A stretch of DNA of 64,000 nt from positions 21,439,501-21,503,500 of the forward strand of contig OX485805.1 of NCBI GenBank assembly GCA_950295325.1, read 5' to 3'. The DNA comes from Polytrichum commune. Its lineage: Eukaryota; Streptophyta; Polytrichopsida; Polytrichales; Polytrichaceae. The notes under the pieces are model-generated. The model searched no databases, was not told the origin of the DNA, and worked only from the letters and a program-made list of their open reading frames with translations. The translations under genes were made by a program, and so were the position numbers. Shown here piece by piece: positions 39,109-50,449 of this stretch; position 1 is the stretch's first letter, and each line of letters begins with the position of its first letter.

Positions 39109-42100
39109 TCATGCCAAGGACTTGAGGATGAGGGGCATACCATACTTTGGCTTTGACACCATCATCAACAAAGGGTGATGCTTGTAATTTGGTGACATAA
39201 CGATTTGGAATCGCTTAAGAATCATGGACAAAATAATCTTCATTTCATTCATCGCGAATCCAATGGCGATGCATGTCTTGGACCCATAACCAAACGGTAT
39301 GAACGCTTGTGGATGGTTATACGCCTTCAAAGCAACATTTGCAAATTGTCCGGGATTGAACTTCCCAACATCTTCACCCCAATATTCCGGATCTTTGTGC
39401 ATGACTTGGCGAGCAAACTCAATGACCATACCTTTGGGGATGATTAGATCTCCCACCTCTACATCCTTTTTAGCGATCCGGGTATTGACACTCGTGACGT
39501 TCAAAAACAACCGCATAGTTTCTTTCAATATATTCTCTACCTGCAAACAAAATACACAAACTGTTCAACAACTTGTCATAAGTATGCATACTTCAAGAAA
39601 AGGAAATAAAATTCAGAGATCTACACCAGATAATAAGATATTGCATCTAGTGTCATATGTTGTTTTATGTCATCGTGGTAACTTTTCTAATGACACTATT
39701 TACGAATAAGTTTACAAGTACTCTCATCCCAACTTACTTCTAGTTCATCCACTTTTAGTTTGATAGATTGTGCATCCTAACAATTCTATAATGAAACATT
39801 GTCATGGGTGTTTGTAATTTGGATGAAAAATCACTTAGTAGTTGATAGTAATTGCAACTCTATGATGCTCAAATTTCTTACAAGGAATGACAAATAATGT
39901 TAGGTCTACATTTGGTGTTAGTGACACTACATGGGTAGTTTACAATTAATAATGGGCAAGACAAATAGAATATGTGACACTAAATACAATATTTAGTGTA
40001 TCGATGGACTATAAATTCTAATTTTCACCTCTTTTCTTCCCTGGAGGGTGGATTCTCATTGTAAACTTAAATGAAGTGTGTAGGTTACTATGAAATTAAA
40101 CTCCCTATATACGAAAATTTTGTAGAGACGTACTAGAAAATGGATTCATCTATTTATACTAAGCTTTTCAATATATCTGATAAATGCCTCCACTACATAT
40201 ACAAAATATGAATTATTAATTAAATAAGCCTATAGTACACACAAAATCCACTTTCACTTTCCAATGAGGAAGTCATTGATTTTTTTTTAATTTTTTTTTT
40301 CCCATCCATAGCATGTAACTCAACGATTGTATCAAACCAACAAAGACGAGATCATAACAAGTCAACTAGAATCCGGAGAAAAAAACTCAAGGAAGCCTAT
40401 GAGTGCTCCAAGAGCCTCTAGTATGTAGATACTAAAAACTCAAAACCCAAATGCAAACCCTATGAAGAACATACATGGTAGCCATTAAGGACTATGACTA
40501 TATGACAACAATACTCGAAACTAACACATCTATTGTCGAACAAAAGTCTCTAAACCTAAGGGGCCCCTTTTGTACATCTACCTTTACTTCAAATATCCTT
40601 TCTAGATGCACACACTAGACCCAAAAAAAAAAAAAATCTCCCTTATGTATACTTTATATGCTGATGCCTCAAATACTACCCCTTCTTACCTAACATTAGT
40701 TTGTACGTGATATGAAGAGTCCACCCCCCATGTTTGCCTCCAATACATTGTGTATGGTATTTATTGTCACTTACTATATGCATTGATACAACTATTTGTT
40801 AAAGATCTCAATTTTTACCAACAATGGTCAAATTGGTTGTTTAGACATCATAAATTCTTATCATTTTTACTTGATAAAATATTTTAACAACACAAGTATA
40901 AGAGTGCGTACTTTCAGATATTAAGTGATACTAAATACTGTAAACAATGAACTGGATCCCTCTACACAATATCCCACTAATGTTAAGAGAAAGAGAAATT
41001 TGTAGACTTGAGGTGTCACACCATCATAAAGATGACTATATATAGATGAATAAGAAACCACCAACTTCCTTTCTCTCCTCCTCTTTCCTTGTACTATTGT
41101 CCTCCTTTCTCTCTCCCTTGTTGCCTACTTTATACATGCTTGGGTCTTCCCTTGAACTCTCATATACATTAATTGTGTACATTCAAGCTCTAGCATGCTC
41201 AAAGATTATGGATTACTTTGTTTAATGGATGTTGATTATGCTCCAAGTTAATGCTGCAAGTTATTGAATTAATTGTTTCTAATTATTCACATGGAGCTCC
41301 AAAAAGTAATGGCAAGCCCACACTCACTGGTGGTGGACGGCTCCCACTAGTAGGGGCACCTCTTTGTTGGCTTTTAGCCACAATATAAAATTGAATTCAT
41401 GTTTCGGAATATCATGTCACCTAATGTTGGCCTAGTTTATGTTTGGTCGTCTTGTTATCCATCTTGGACTTGTTTGATTCCATAGTCTATGTGCACCAAG
41501 CTAGAGAGTGGAGTTTCCCCATAAATGGGGAGAACCGATGGCTAGTTACAAATGACCTGGTTGAGTTTGAAGAAGAACATGTTCTAGTTCAAGACTTAAG
41601 GAAAACTTCTGATTATTTTAGAAGAATCTAAAGAACAGACCCTCTCTATATTTCGGGCACTGGTGGCCTTGTATGTGTTTTGGCAGGAAAACAAATTTGT
41701 TCATTTGTTCCCAAATAAAGGAGAACAACAAAACAAATGAAACAAAGCCCATACATTACATACGGACACCACTTCTGCAGATATCCAACTTATGCATTCG
41801 TACGCATCAAGTCATTTGTAATAATCACTAAACTTATAAATGATCAAGGAATCATTGAGTGACTTACAATCTTCATGTCATGAAGCTTTCTTGTATCGAA
41901 CTTATCGTCATTGCCAACCACGTTCAAGATCTCTTTGCGAGCCCGGTCTTGCCACTCCGGGTACCGTGCCAGCATCAGCATTGTGTACAGGACTGTTGTT
42001 CCCACGCTGTCTTGTCCAGCGATGAATAGTAATTTGCAATTATTGAACACTGATGCAAGGTTGAAATCCAGCACATCCTCGTCCTCTCCATCCACTGCAG

Positions 42101-44924
42101 CTGTGAGCATGCGTCCAAGAAGGTCATCTCCGTAGGGACTCCCCGTCTGTGTTTGCAGGGGGGATTTGCGTCTGTTGTCAATTATTTCGTGCAACAACGT
42201 GTTGATTTTGGTGTCGAGGTATTGCCTAAGTTTGTTTTGTCTCGTAGGCAAAAACCTGCACATGAGTGGGCCAGTGTTTCAGAGACATCAGTTTTTTTGT
42301 TTAACTATGGTGTTTCATCCCAAGTTGAACATTTAGAAAACACACACACACATATATATAAATGTATAAGAAAATGAAATGTTTCATTTCATTTTCAAAA
42401 CAAATTCAATATTTTCATGGGTGTAATTCATCCCACGTTCAAGTTTCACGTAGTGTACGATTGTCAATGCCTGGACTAAATCCTCGTTGACTTAAATTTT
42501 CAGCTTCCAATTGGTGTTCGAAACGACATTTATATTGAACATAAAAATTATTCTAGCATCAGTACACCTGTATGAGATTCATTACCACCACAAACCAAAG
42601 ACTTGATCACCTGAGATATCAGTTTCTTACTGAACATGTGATTGAGTGAAGGATATGTAATTGGAAGGCAGTGAATATGTTTGTTACGTACCTGAAGCCT
42701 GGAATCCAAAATGTGGGTCGTCGATGACATTCGAAGAGAAGTTGTGAATATTGCATCTGGAGGTTATAAATCTGTTGACCCTTTTCAAACGAATCGTATC
42801 CAAAGGATGTATAGAAGAGGATTCTTCCAGATAGGGTGTGCATATCGTCCTCCACGTCAAAGTCGAGTGAGCCACCTGCTTCCGCTACCCTGTGCTCCCA
42901 GTCTCCAAGCTCCACACTCGCCGCCTTCACCATAGCTTCCACGTAGCTCTACAACAACATTGGTACAGATTTAGAGGAAGAATAATCGAGAGGAGAATCG
43001 ATGATCTTCCTCTCACCCCTAAGCCCCTCGTTTATTCATATGGAGGAAGTCTCTTCAAACACCGTGTCAAGAATCGAGAACACCAATGACTTGGGTTGTT
43101 CACCTGGGGTGACAACTCTCTCCTTTTGAATAGTTGTTTCTAACTCAATTGTAATCATTCTAATGAGTTGATGGTTTGTTATTTCACGATTTAAGAGAGG
43201 CACCATGGTTGGAAAGCTAAGGGCATTGAGAATGATCCATTGATACACTTTGTGTCTAGACTAGAAAAGGTTTGTACTTCCAAATGTGATTTTTAGAACC
43301 AACTAGAAGAATTGTTTTAAAACTCAGGTAACCTTCCAAACCCCATAGATATTGAATTTCACTTCTAAGAAAGTACCATTTAAGACCCCTCTACCTTAGA
43401 TATTCTTAGATCCAGAGGTGATGATTTCAGTGCTAAATTCACCTTGAGTGTGTCGTGGTGGAAGAAAGGATTCAGTGTCTGCCGCTCTATGGCCCACTTG
43501 GGACCAAACAAATGGAACACTCCATTGCCAGCAATCAGGGAGGTGAGAACATTCTCCTTTTCCGATCTCATGAAATCTTCATGTTTCGCTCCAAACACTA
43601 TTTTCGCAATCTCTGGCTCTTTCACCACTAGCCGCGTTTCGGAGCCAGTCCAATACACAAAGCGCTTCCCTGCACGCAATCATCATCATGTCACTAGAGT
43701 CACAAAAAATTAGCATTGAATGCAAATATGTGATTCAGGTACGAATAGCATTAAATGATTAAATCCACTTTCATAACGTGAGTCGGGAGCACGTTGTATG
43801 AGGGTTGCCCTATTTGCACACGATTAGATATTGCTTCTGATTGGTTTCCAGAGCATCGACATTTCAATAAGGTGCAAGGTAGACAGCACCTTATCCAATA
43901 GATTCATGTCAAAGCCCTCTTTCCAAGCACGTTGCTGGTCTTTGTGAAATAACAAATCATTAGTCCATTAGATTCAACATTGGAAGTGATTCAAAAACTT
44001 ATGTTCAAAAGGAGCGAGTTGGCATCCCCGAAAAAAATAGCTTCTAATGAGTTTAAAACTTGACAGTTGGGAATTGTAAACCTCTCCAATTCAAAGTCCA
44101 CAAACGGTATCAATGGACTCCTCTCTCTCTCTCTCTCTTCAAGCACACCGCTCCTCTTTATGAATTAACAAATCACCAAATCACTAGCATATTCAGCATC
44201 AGATATGATCCACAAACAACTATTGCCTGAGAGTTGCCGACACGGACAATTTGCCTCTCATAAGTTCTAAAAACGGCAACTGCTGAAAGTGTGAACCTTC
44301 TCTAGTAATCTAGAACCCGAAATGGTATCAATGCAATTCTCTCATCTGCACATGCTCTTCCTGAGCCTCACATTGCTCCTCTTTGTGAAGAAATTACAGT
44401 ATATTGATTTATTAGATGCAACAATTTTAGAAGTGAGTTAAAAACAACTGACATTCAAGAGGGGAGAGTTTCCAATCCTGGAAAAATATGCTTCAAAGAA
44501 GTTTTAAAACCGGAAACTGTTGAAGGTGTAAACCTGAATTCTTTCATTTCAGAGTCTGCACATTAAAGGTATCAAGGGGTTCCTCTCAATGTCAGCTAAT
44601 TGATTGTGTACCATATTTGGGGAAATACAAGGCGTAATGCGGCGTCATGGTGGGTGAGTAGTGCCCAAACTCGTCGTCAAGAGGCAGAGCCTCAGGCAAT
44701 GATTGTGCATATGTGGCGACCTCGGGTCTGTTTCCGACAAGAAATCGGAAGGGCGGTCCTCCCACGCCTTGCTTTGCCATGAACCGTTTCAACCTCAACG
44801 GCTCCCATAAAACATTCCGCAACCACGTGAGCAATCTCACGAGTATCGCACTTGCTGCAAGAGTCAGTGCCACCACCACAATTGCATTCCTCACTTCAAA
44901 CTCGAGATGTCCCATCTTCGCCAT
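39109..44924 (-). CDS. Cytochrome P450, CYP72 clan, five exons, altered signature motifs
   Basis: Exons on the minus strand: 44924-44612, 43669-43443, 42948-42692, 42255-41868, 39540-39109. All introns are GT-AG and the phases match, giving 538 residues with no stop. The five-exon layout and sequence fit the CYP72 clan, haem monooxygenases of the ER membrane acting on hormones, terpenoids and fatty acids. Features: N-terminal membrane anchor at about 13-35, C-helix WAIER at residues 163-167, I-helix AGQDSV at 345-350, ExxR (ETMR) at 402-405, haem Cys at 485 within FGYGSKTCIA. Oddities: the haem motif has Lys for the usual Arg and Ala for the final Gly; the PERF motif reads PGQF; the I-helix Thr is replaced by Val; the proline block before TR is missing. 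Substrate unknown. It could be a diverged enzyme or an early-stage pseudogene. Confidence 0.85.
41519..41640 (-). mobile_element. Partial CAATG-type hAT MITE in P450 intron 4
   Basis: It starts CATAAATGGGGAGAACCGA, then GCTAGTTACAAATGACC and TGGTTGAGTTTGA, matching the inverted right half of the MITE at 33029-33252. The other half is missing. Confidence 0.6.
43900..44600. repeat. Tandem duplication array in P450 intron 1
   Basis: About three full units of 205-230 bp and the end of a fourth. Boundaries lie near 43945, 44168 and 44397. Shared words include GCTCCTCTTTRTGAA, TTAAAAC..GACA or AACTG, GGTATCAA.G and TTATTAGATGCAAC-like starts. A (CT)n run sits at 44119-44138. Confidence 0.75.
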
Positions 44925-45221
44925 GACTCACAATGGAATTGTTCAAATTGGTGATCAAATTTATAATACCAGCCCAACGCAGTGTTATACTAAACTATCC
45001 GCCTATAACCACAATAAATATGATATTTAACCTAACTTCTGTCCCAAAATGAAAGGTAGATATAAATGCCGGCTCCCTTGGAAGACGGCATGAATAAAGA
45101 TTCTCTATGGCGGTGAGCTACTGCCCCCTTTCGGAGCTTTTTGGGTGATGACCTCAGCCATGCATCTTTGACATCTATGACAATTGTTTTCCGTACGGAA
45201 TGTATGACAATGTATGACTTT

Positions 45222-45326
45222 CCCTATGACAATTGTCATATATTGACATCATACATTGACATCATACGTTGACATCATACGTTGACATCATACAATGCAT
45301 GACAATGTATGACAATTGTCATAGGG
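45222..45326. repeat. Perfect 19-bp inverted repeat enclosing four 13-bp tandem units
   Basis: Arms 45222-45240 and 45308-45326 are exact complements (CCCTATGACAATTGTCATA); each arm is itself largely palindromic. Between them RTTGACATCATAC is repeated four times (45242-45293). It lies about 300 bp upstream of the P450 start codon. Confidence 0.85.
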
Positions 45327-45425
45327 AATTGTTTCCCATGGGCAACTTTAGCTTAACCGATCGGGTCCGCGTGCCTGCCAGGAAAAATCTTGATGGTTTC
45401 CATCTGCATGAAGTCCATTCAGTTA

Positions 45426-45650
45426 CAGAGAATGGAGAACCAAATGCTAGTTACAGTTGAACAGGTTGAGTTTGAGAAAAAACTGGTTGAAGTTCAAGAC
45501 TTCAGGAAACCTACCCATCAATTCAGAGGAAATTATAGAATATGTCTCAAATTAATGAAGAAAATCCGAAAGATGTGAAGATGTAACCAGTTGGACTTGG
45601 AAACACTGGGATCTCGACCGGATATGCCCAAAAAGCTCCCTGGACACTAA
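45426..45650 (-). mobile_element. Degraded CAATG-type hAT MITE upstream of the P450
   Basis: It reads as the reverse complement of the 33029-33252 MITE: GAGAACCAAATGCTAGTTAC near the start, AGGTTGAGTTTGAG, GGTTGAAGTTCAAGACTTC, and at the end GTTGGACTTGGAAACACTGG and GCCCAAAAAGCTCCCTGG. The terminal repeats are eroded. Confidence 0.65.
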
Positions 45651-45702
45651 GGCTTTGCAGCTTATGCACTGAAAGACCCGCTTAGTTAGCTTTATGAATG
45701 AG

Positions 45703-47412
45703 CAGAGTCCGGGGAGATTTTTCACACAAACCCTCTAATAATTGATTAAAATGGGCCCCAACCGGTTATTATATATTTTTTTGTCGGTTTGGGTTGGATC
45801 CATGAAGTTCATCTAGTTCATTTCTCCCACTTCACATTTTACCTCGGTTGAAAGCCGTATGTAAAAAAAATGACTGGTAAAAAATTTGGACGTAAAAAAA
45901 CCATCCAGTAAAAAAATTTAATGTGAAAAAAATTGGCCCAAAAAAAATCCATTCAAATAATATTTTTCCCGGTTTTCATGTTTTTCTGAACTAAATTACA
46001 TTCCCTTATCAAAATACTCAATTTATCCTTACCAAGAATTGAACCTGGTTCAAATACCCCCCACCGGTTGTGGGCTAAGGATTTACAACCCTGCAAACCA
46101 CCAATGGCTTTAATTATTCTATGACTACAAATATCAACAAATTCATCTTACACACATATTCTTATACACATGTCATCCAATAGAATACAAACTTACAACA
46201 ATAAACTTCTTTAATCTAAGAATAAATTTACATGTTCTAATACAAAATAAAATAACACAAATTCATGATCCTTCTACATCTTTAAACGATTTGAAGCCAT
46301 TGAGGACAAGAGGAGTTTAAATTATTACAAATAACCACCAACACAATAATTTACTTTTCATGTACAAATTATACCAATTTATTATCTTCTTGCTCGAAAC
46401 CAATAACTCCACATAGATACCGTTTGGGGTGAGACAATAAATACCTAAATTTGGTGTTATTTTTTCATATTCCTATAGCTTTATTAATGATTTCATGATA
46501 ATCATTGATTGGTCCTTCTAAAACAACCCGTAAAACACTCTTCAAATTGTTTGTTAACATTTTATTTATTTATTTGGTTTTTATGCAATTTTGGACTGAA
46601 AATGCCCTCTCACAATTTACCGTGTTAATGCATTATACTCTAGCTATCTTAGCTAAAACTAACAAGTTCTCATACTTGATTTTAAAGGTGTGATCTCAAG
46701 TGATCATTGACCAAACATCTTCGAAGTTTTTATTCAACAAATTGGTAGTTGCTTATAATTTAAACGTAAAGAACTCTCTCTTTATTGCAATAAAATTTAT
46801 TAATGAGTGTATCTTTCTTCCTCCAATTTCACGCTCAATTCCATATTGGCCATATAACAACTCCAAATCACCACCCTCCAATTGGCCAAACTAACTTATT
46901 TATACAACATATTAGTCGGATCCAACACTTTAAAAGTTGTCATGATGTGGTTGTCTTCAAATCTAGATTCTAATGCATTACATACGGCTAAAGCCAAAAT
47001 ACTTTTGAAATGCCACTGCATGTATAAGGTCTTGTTCCGTTCTATCCCCTATTATTTCAATATCATGAAATTTGCCTATTCTAATCTCACTCAATAGCCT
47101 CCTCAAATATCCTCCTTGAGAAAATAAATTCCGATAGAATGTGTTATCCGATCTGCTTATTGAAGGTCCCACTATTCAAATCCGCAGTCCCTTCAATGAA
47201 GTACATACAAATTTGTACAATATCGGTCTTTATCATCTATCATATTATAGTTATGTTCATGAATTTATTTTGAAATAGATGTGATAACATAGATAAAATA
47301 TGCAAAATATCCCCAAAAATTAAAACACATAGTAAACTTAAAGGTTTGAAGTTTTCTAGATATATTCGATCCAACTCCATCCTGTATAGTATCGTGATGG
47401 TCCCGAAAGTAA
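45703..47412 (-). mobile_element. Outer hAT element, left part (transposase C-terminal side)
   Basis: The left end CAGAGTCCGGGGAGATTTTT (45703) matches the G-rich end of the inner hAT. From about 46290 to 47190 the minus strand resembles the C-terminal transposase region of the inner hAT (the part at 47837-48820) but is full of stops. It is cut at 47413 by insertion of the inner element and resumes at 52968. Confidence 0.65.
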
Positions 47413-47836
47413 GTTAGAACCAATGTTCGGGGAGTTTTTTACAAAAATTGGTAGATTTCCGATCTTTTATGAAAAAATTCGGATTTTTATTTTTTTGATC
47501 GGAAGCTACCTAAATCTAATTTTTTTTGTCGGTTAAATTCCGATATTTAACTTTCTCATTCGGTAATTTTCTGATTTTATGAATTTCAATTCGGTATGTT
47601 TCCGAATATTTGTATTGTATGTCGGATTTGTTTTTTTTTTTTATAAAAAATTGGTATTATGCTTTTAAATGGGTGAATTTGTGTTGATATAAAATCCAAG
47701 TATCCTTAGAAGGATTTGAACCTTGCCAAGCCCCCACCAACTTGGGGCCAAAGATTTAGCCTTGAAAAAATATATAAATCCAAAAAGGGTTCATACATTA
47801 TTAAGAGGCTAGTTAGTTCAACTATACATGCATCTC

Positions 47837-50060
47837 TTAGATATCCGTATCCTCAAAATTAGAAAACATAGTTGAACTTACTGAACAAGATGCATCACTT
47901 CCCAAAGACACATAAAGTGAAGGATTAACATATAAAAACCGGCATTCAGTTTCACTTTTCCACAAAGGAATTGCCTCTTCAATAATATTATCAAAGTTCT
48001 CATTTGGTCTCTCTAAAGCAATTCTAAGCATAGCTTTCAAATTTTTACTTCTAAGTCTATTTCTCATTCGTGTTTTTATTAAATTTTGGACACTAAACGC
48101 CCTTTCACAAGTAGATGTTGATACACATTGTACTCTAGCCAAATCAGCAAGGATAAGCAAATTAGGATATCGGGTTTGCAAAGAATGATTCCATGTGATC
48201 ATGCCCCATAAATCTCTACAAGTCTTATCTCTCCATTCAGTGGTGGCTTACAATTTGAAAGCTAGAAATTCACGCTTACAAGCCATCACATCAACGAAGG
48301 GGAGAAATTTTAAACCTTCTTGGGAGCGATCATATCCATAGTGTGCTAGTAATATCTCCAATTCAACCACCTCCCAATTTTGGAGGCCTATTTGCTTTGA
48401 AGGCATATTAGTAGGATTTAAGATTTTAAAACATGAAATAAGATCATTGTCTACAAATCTAGCATCCAAGCCTGCACAAACAGCTTCCGCAAAGGCATGT
48501 TAGAATTTAAGTGCTTTCTCAAGGTCATCTCCTAATCTAGACCGGTTTATTTCAAAACCGTGATACATTTTTTCATGAATTTCACTTGAAAGCTTTCGAA
48601 GATGACCCCCAAAAGGGCCATATTCGGAAATGACATGATAGCCAGTGTTTTCGTTAAATGTGGAAGTATTCAAATCAGTTTGCTTAACAATAAACAACAT
48701 TCTAATTTGTGCTATCTCGGTTCTAACAATACTACCAATAGTTGTAACATCCACAAATTTGTTTTGAAAAATCTTTGATAACAATGCTAAGGAATGTAAG
48801 ATATCAGCTAGAAAATACAATATATATATGTATTTAAATTGTTTTAACTTGGCAAAAACAACCTTCGTTTGACCAAGACTTTTTTGTCTTTCATATTACG
48901 AAAAAAACACAAAATAAACTCTAACGAATCACATATGGTAGTCACAGCTTGCCATCTACTAAGCCATCGTATCTTATGATACCGTTTCATAATTTTTTTA
49001 GCATAAAAAAATATTGTTTGCAAGGTTATGAGTGCATGTTTACGCTTACTTGACATATTAAAGTATGAAGCAATTGCATTCAAAATATTATCAACCTTAT
49101 CGGATATTATCTTGCAATCTGATGCTTTAGATGCATCAAGTGCAGCTAGATTAGTCTTATGAGCAACACAATGACAAGACAAAATGAATGGATTTAGGTT
49201 GTTTTTCAATTTTGTTGCTACTCCACCATGAGATCCCACCATGGTGCTTGCACCATCACTGCCAAATGCCACACACTTGTATAAATTAAGTTCCCAAATC
49301 TTTAAGTGATTGACTAAACATTCAAAAATAATACTAGCATCTTTTTTCACACCCTCAATCTCTAACAAACCTAAAAAAAACAGTCAAAGGCATACCTTCC
49401 TTTATAATTGTAGCAAATACAACAAGATGACCGGTAATACTTATGTCCGTAGATTCATCAATCATGATATCATAGAAAGGAGAATTTCGAATCCTATATA
49501 TGATTTTTTTTATGACATTAGACATATATTCAATTAAATCAGCACATGATTTTTCATCATGATACAAAGATGTAATGATAGGAGCCTTTACACTAGCAAG
49601 CAATGAACACAAAGGAGGAAATTTTGCATAAAGGAGGGATTGCTTTCCTATAAAGTAGGCAGCACGAAACAATGATGACAATGATTCATCACATGCACGT
49701 TGCCCTTATTTGATCGCCTTCTCCAACACTTTGTAAATCCAACAAATTTTTTTATGTTCACTAGAACATGCATGATCATGAAATGCACTTACCTTTAGAT
49801 TTTTGGATCCCTCTTTGGCATATAGCGAACGTCCACCCTTCTCCTTGCAGATTTTACAACACACTCTTCCCGAATCGGGAGAAAAATCTAGCCGATTGGT
49901 CTTTCCATATACCTTGTGCATTTGAAACTTGAGAAGAGGGTAAATCATCCAATGCACATGTTTCAGATGCTAAATCATCTGTGTCAATATTTCGAGGAGT
50001 GGTCAAAAAATGTTCCTTTAAGGACCTTTGTCGTTTTGCCATTCCTAATTCCAAGCCCAC
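47837..50060 (-). pseudogene. hAT transposase of the inner element, nearly complete but frame-broken
   Basis: The N-terminus MAKRQRSLKEHF starts at 50042 (an in-frame ATG also at 50060), followed by a zinc-finger-like region (CCKICKEKGG, then HDHACSSEHKK). The catalytic core at 49355-49681 has IDESTDI with the first catalytic Asp. At 48844-49368 comes GSDGASTMVG, with the second, then CHCVAHKTNLAALD. The C-terminal dimerisation block at 47837-48202 reads STCERAFSVQNLIKTRMRNR. Breaks occur near 49950, 49690, 49360, 48830 and 48490. One or more breaks may be small introns, because frame pieces are long and motif order is perfect. Confidence 0.85.
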
Positions 50061-50164
50061 ATTTCATGTAAGAAAATTGGGAGGACCTACGTATTCAATC
50101 AAGAGATAAACGAAGCTACACTTATGATACCTATATCATATAACATACACAATTTTCTAAACTA

Positions 50165-50420
50165 CACACTAAGTCACTGAATACACATAGCGGTATATAT
50201 ACTTCCGCAGTACCCTCCACATTTCACAAATATGCATCACATATCTTCTTAGTTTTGAAGAACAAGTACATTCGGTTACTGTAACCGAACAAGCAGAACT
50301 AAGCACATTACAATAACCAAAAAAACAGAACAAACACATTCCAGTAAGCGAACAAGCACAGCAAGCACATTACAGTAACCGAACAAGCACATTAGGTTAG
50401 TTGAAGATCAGGTTGAAGAA
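50165..50420. repeat. Short repeats in the 5' region of the inner hAT
   Basis: Words such as AGTAACCGAACAAGCACATTA recur several times. They sit just upstream of the transposase start and recall the larger repeat at 54241-54685, in the same relative place in the outer hAT. Confidence 0.6.
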
Positions 50421-50449
50421 GAGTATCATGTATTGTAAGAAATAAAGTC

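Noticed and set aside
41443-41631. 62-codon frame similar to one at 45390-45578
   Set aside because: The similarity is due to shared MITE sequence, not a gene family.
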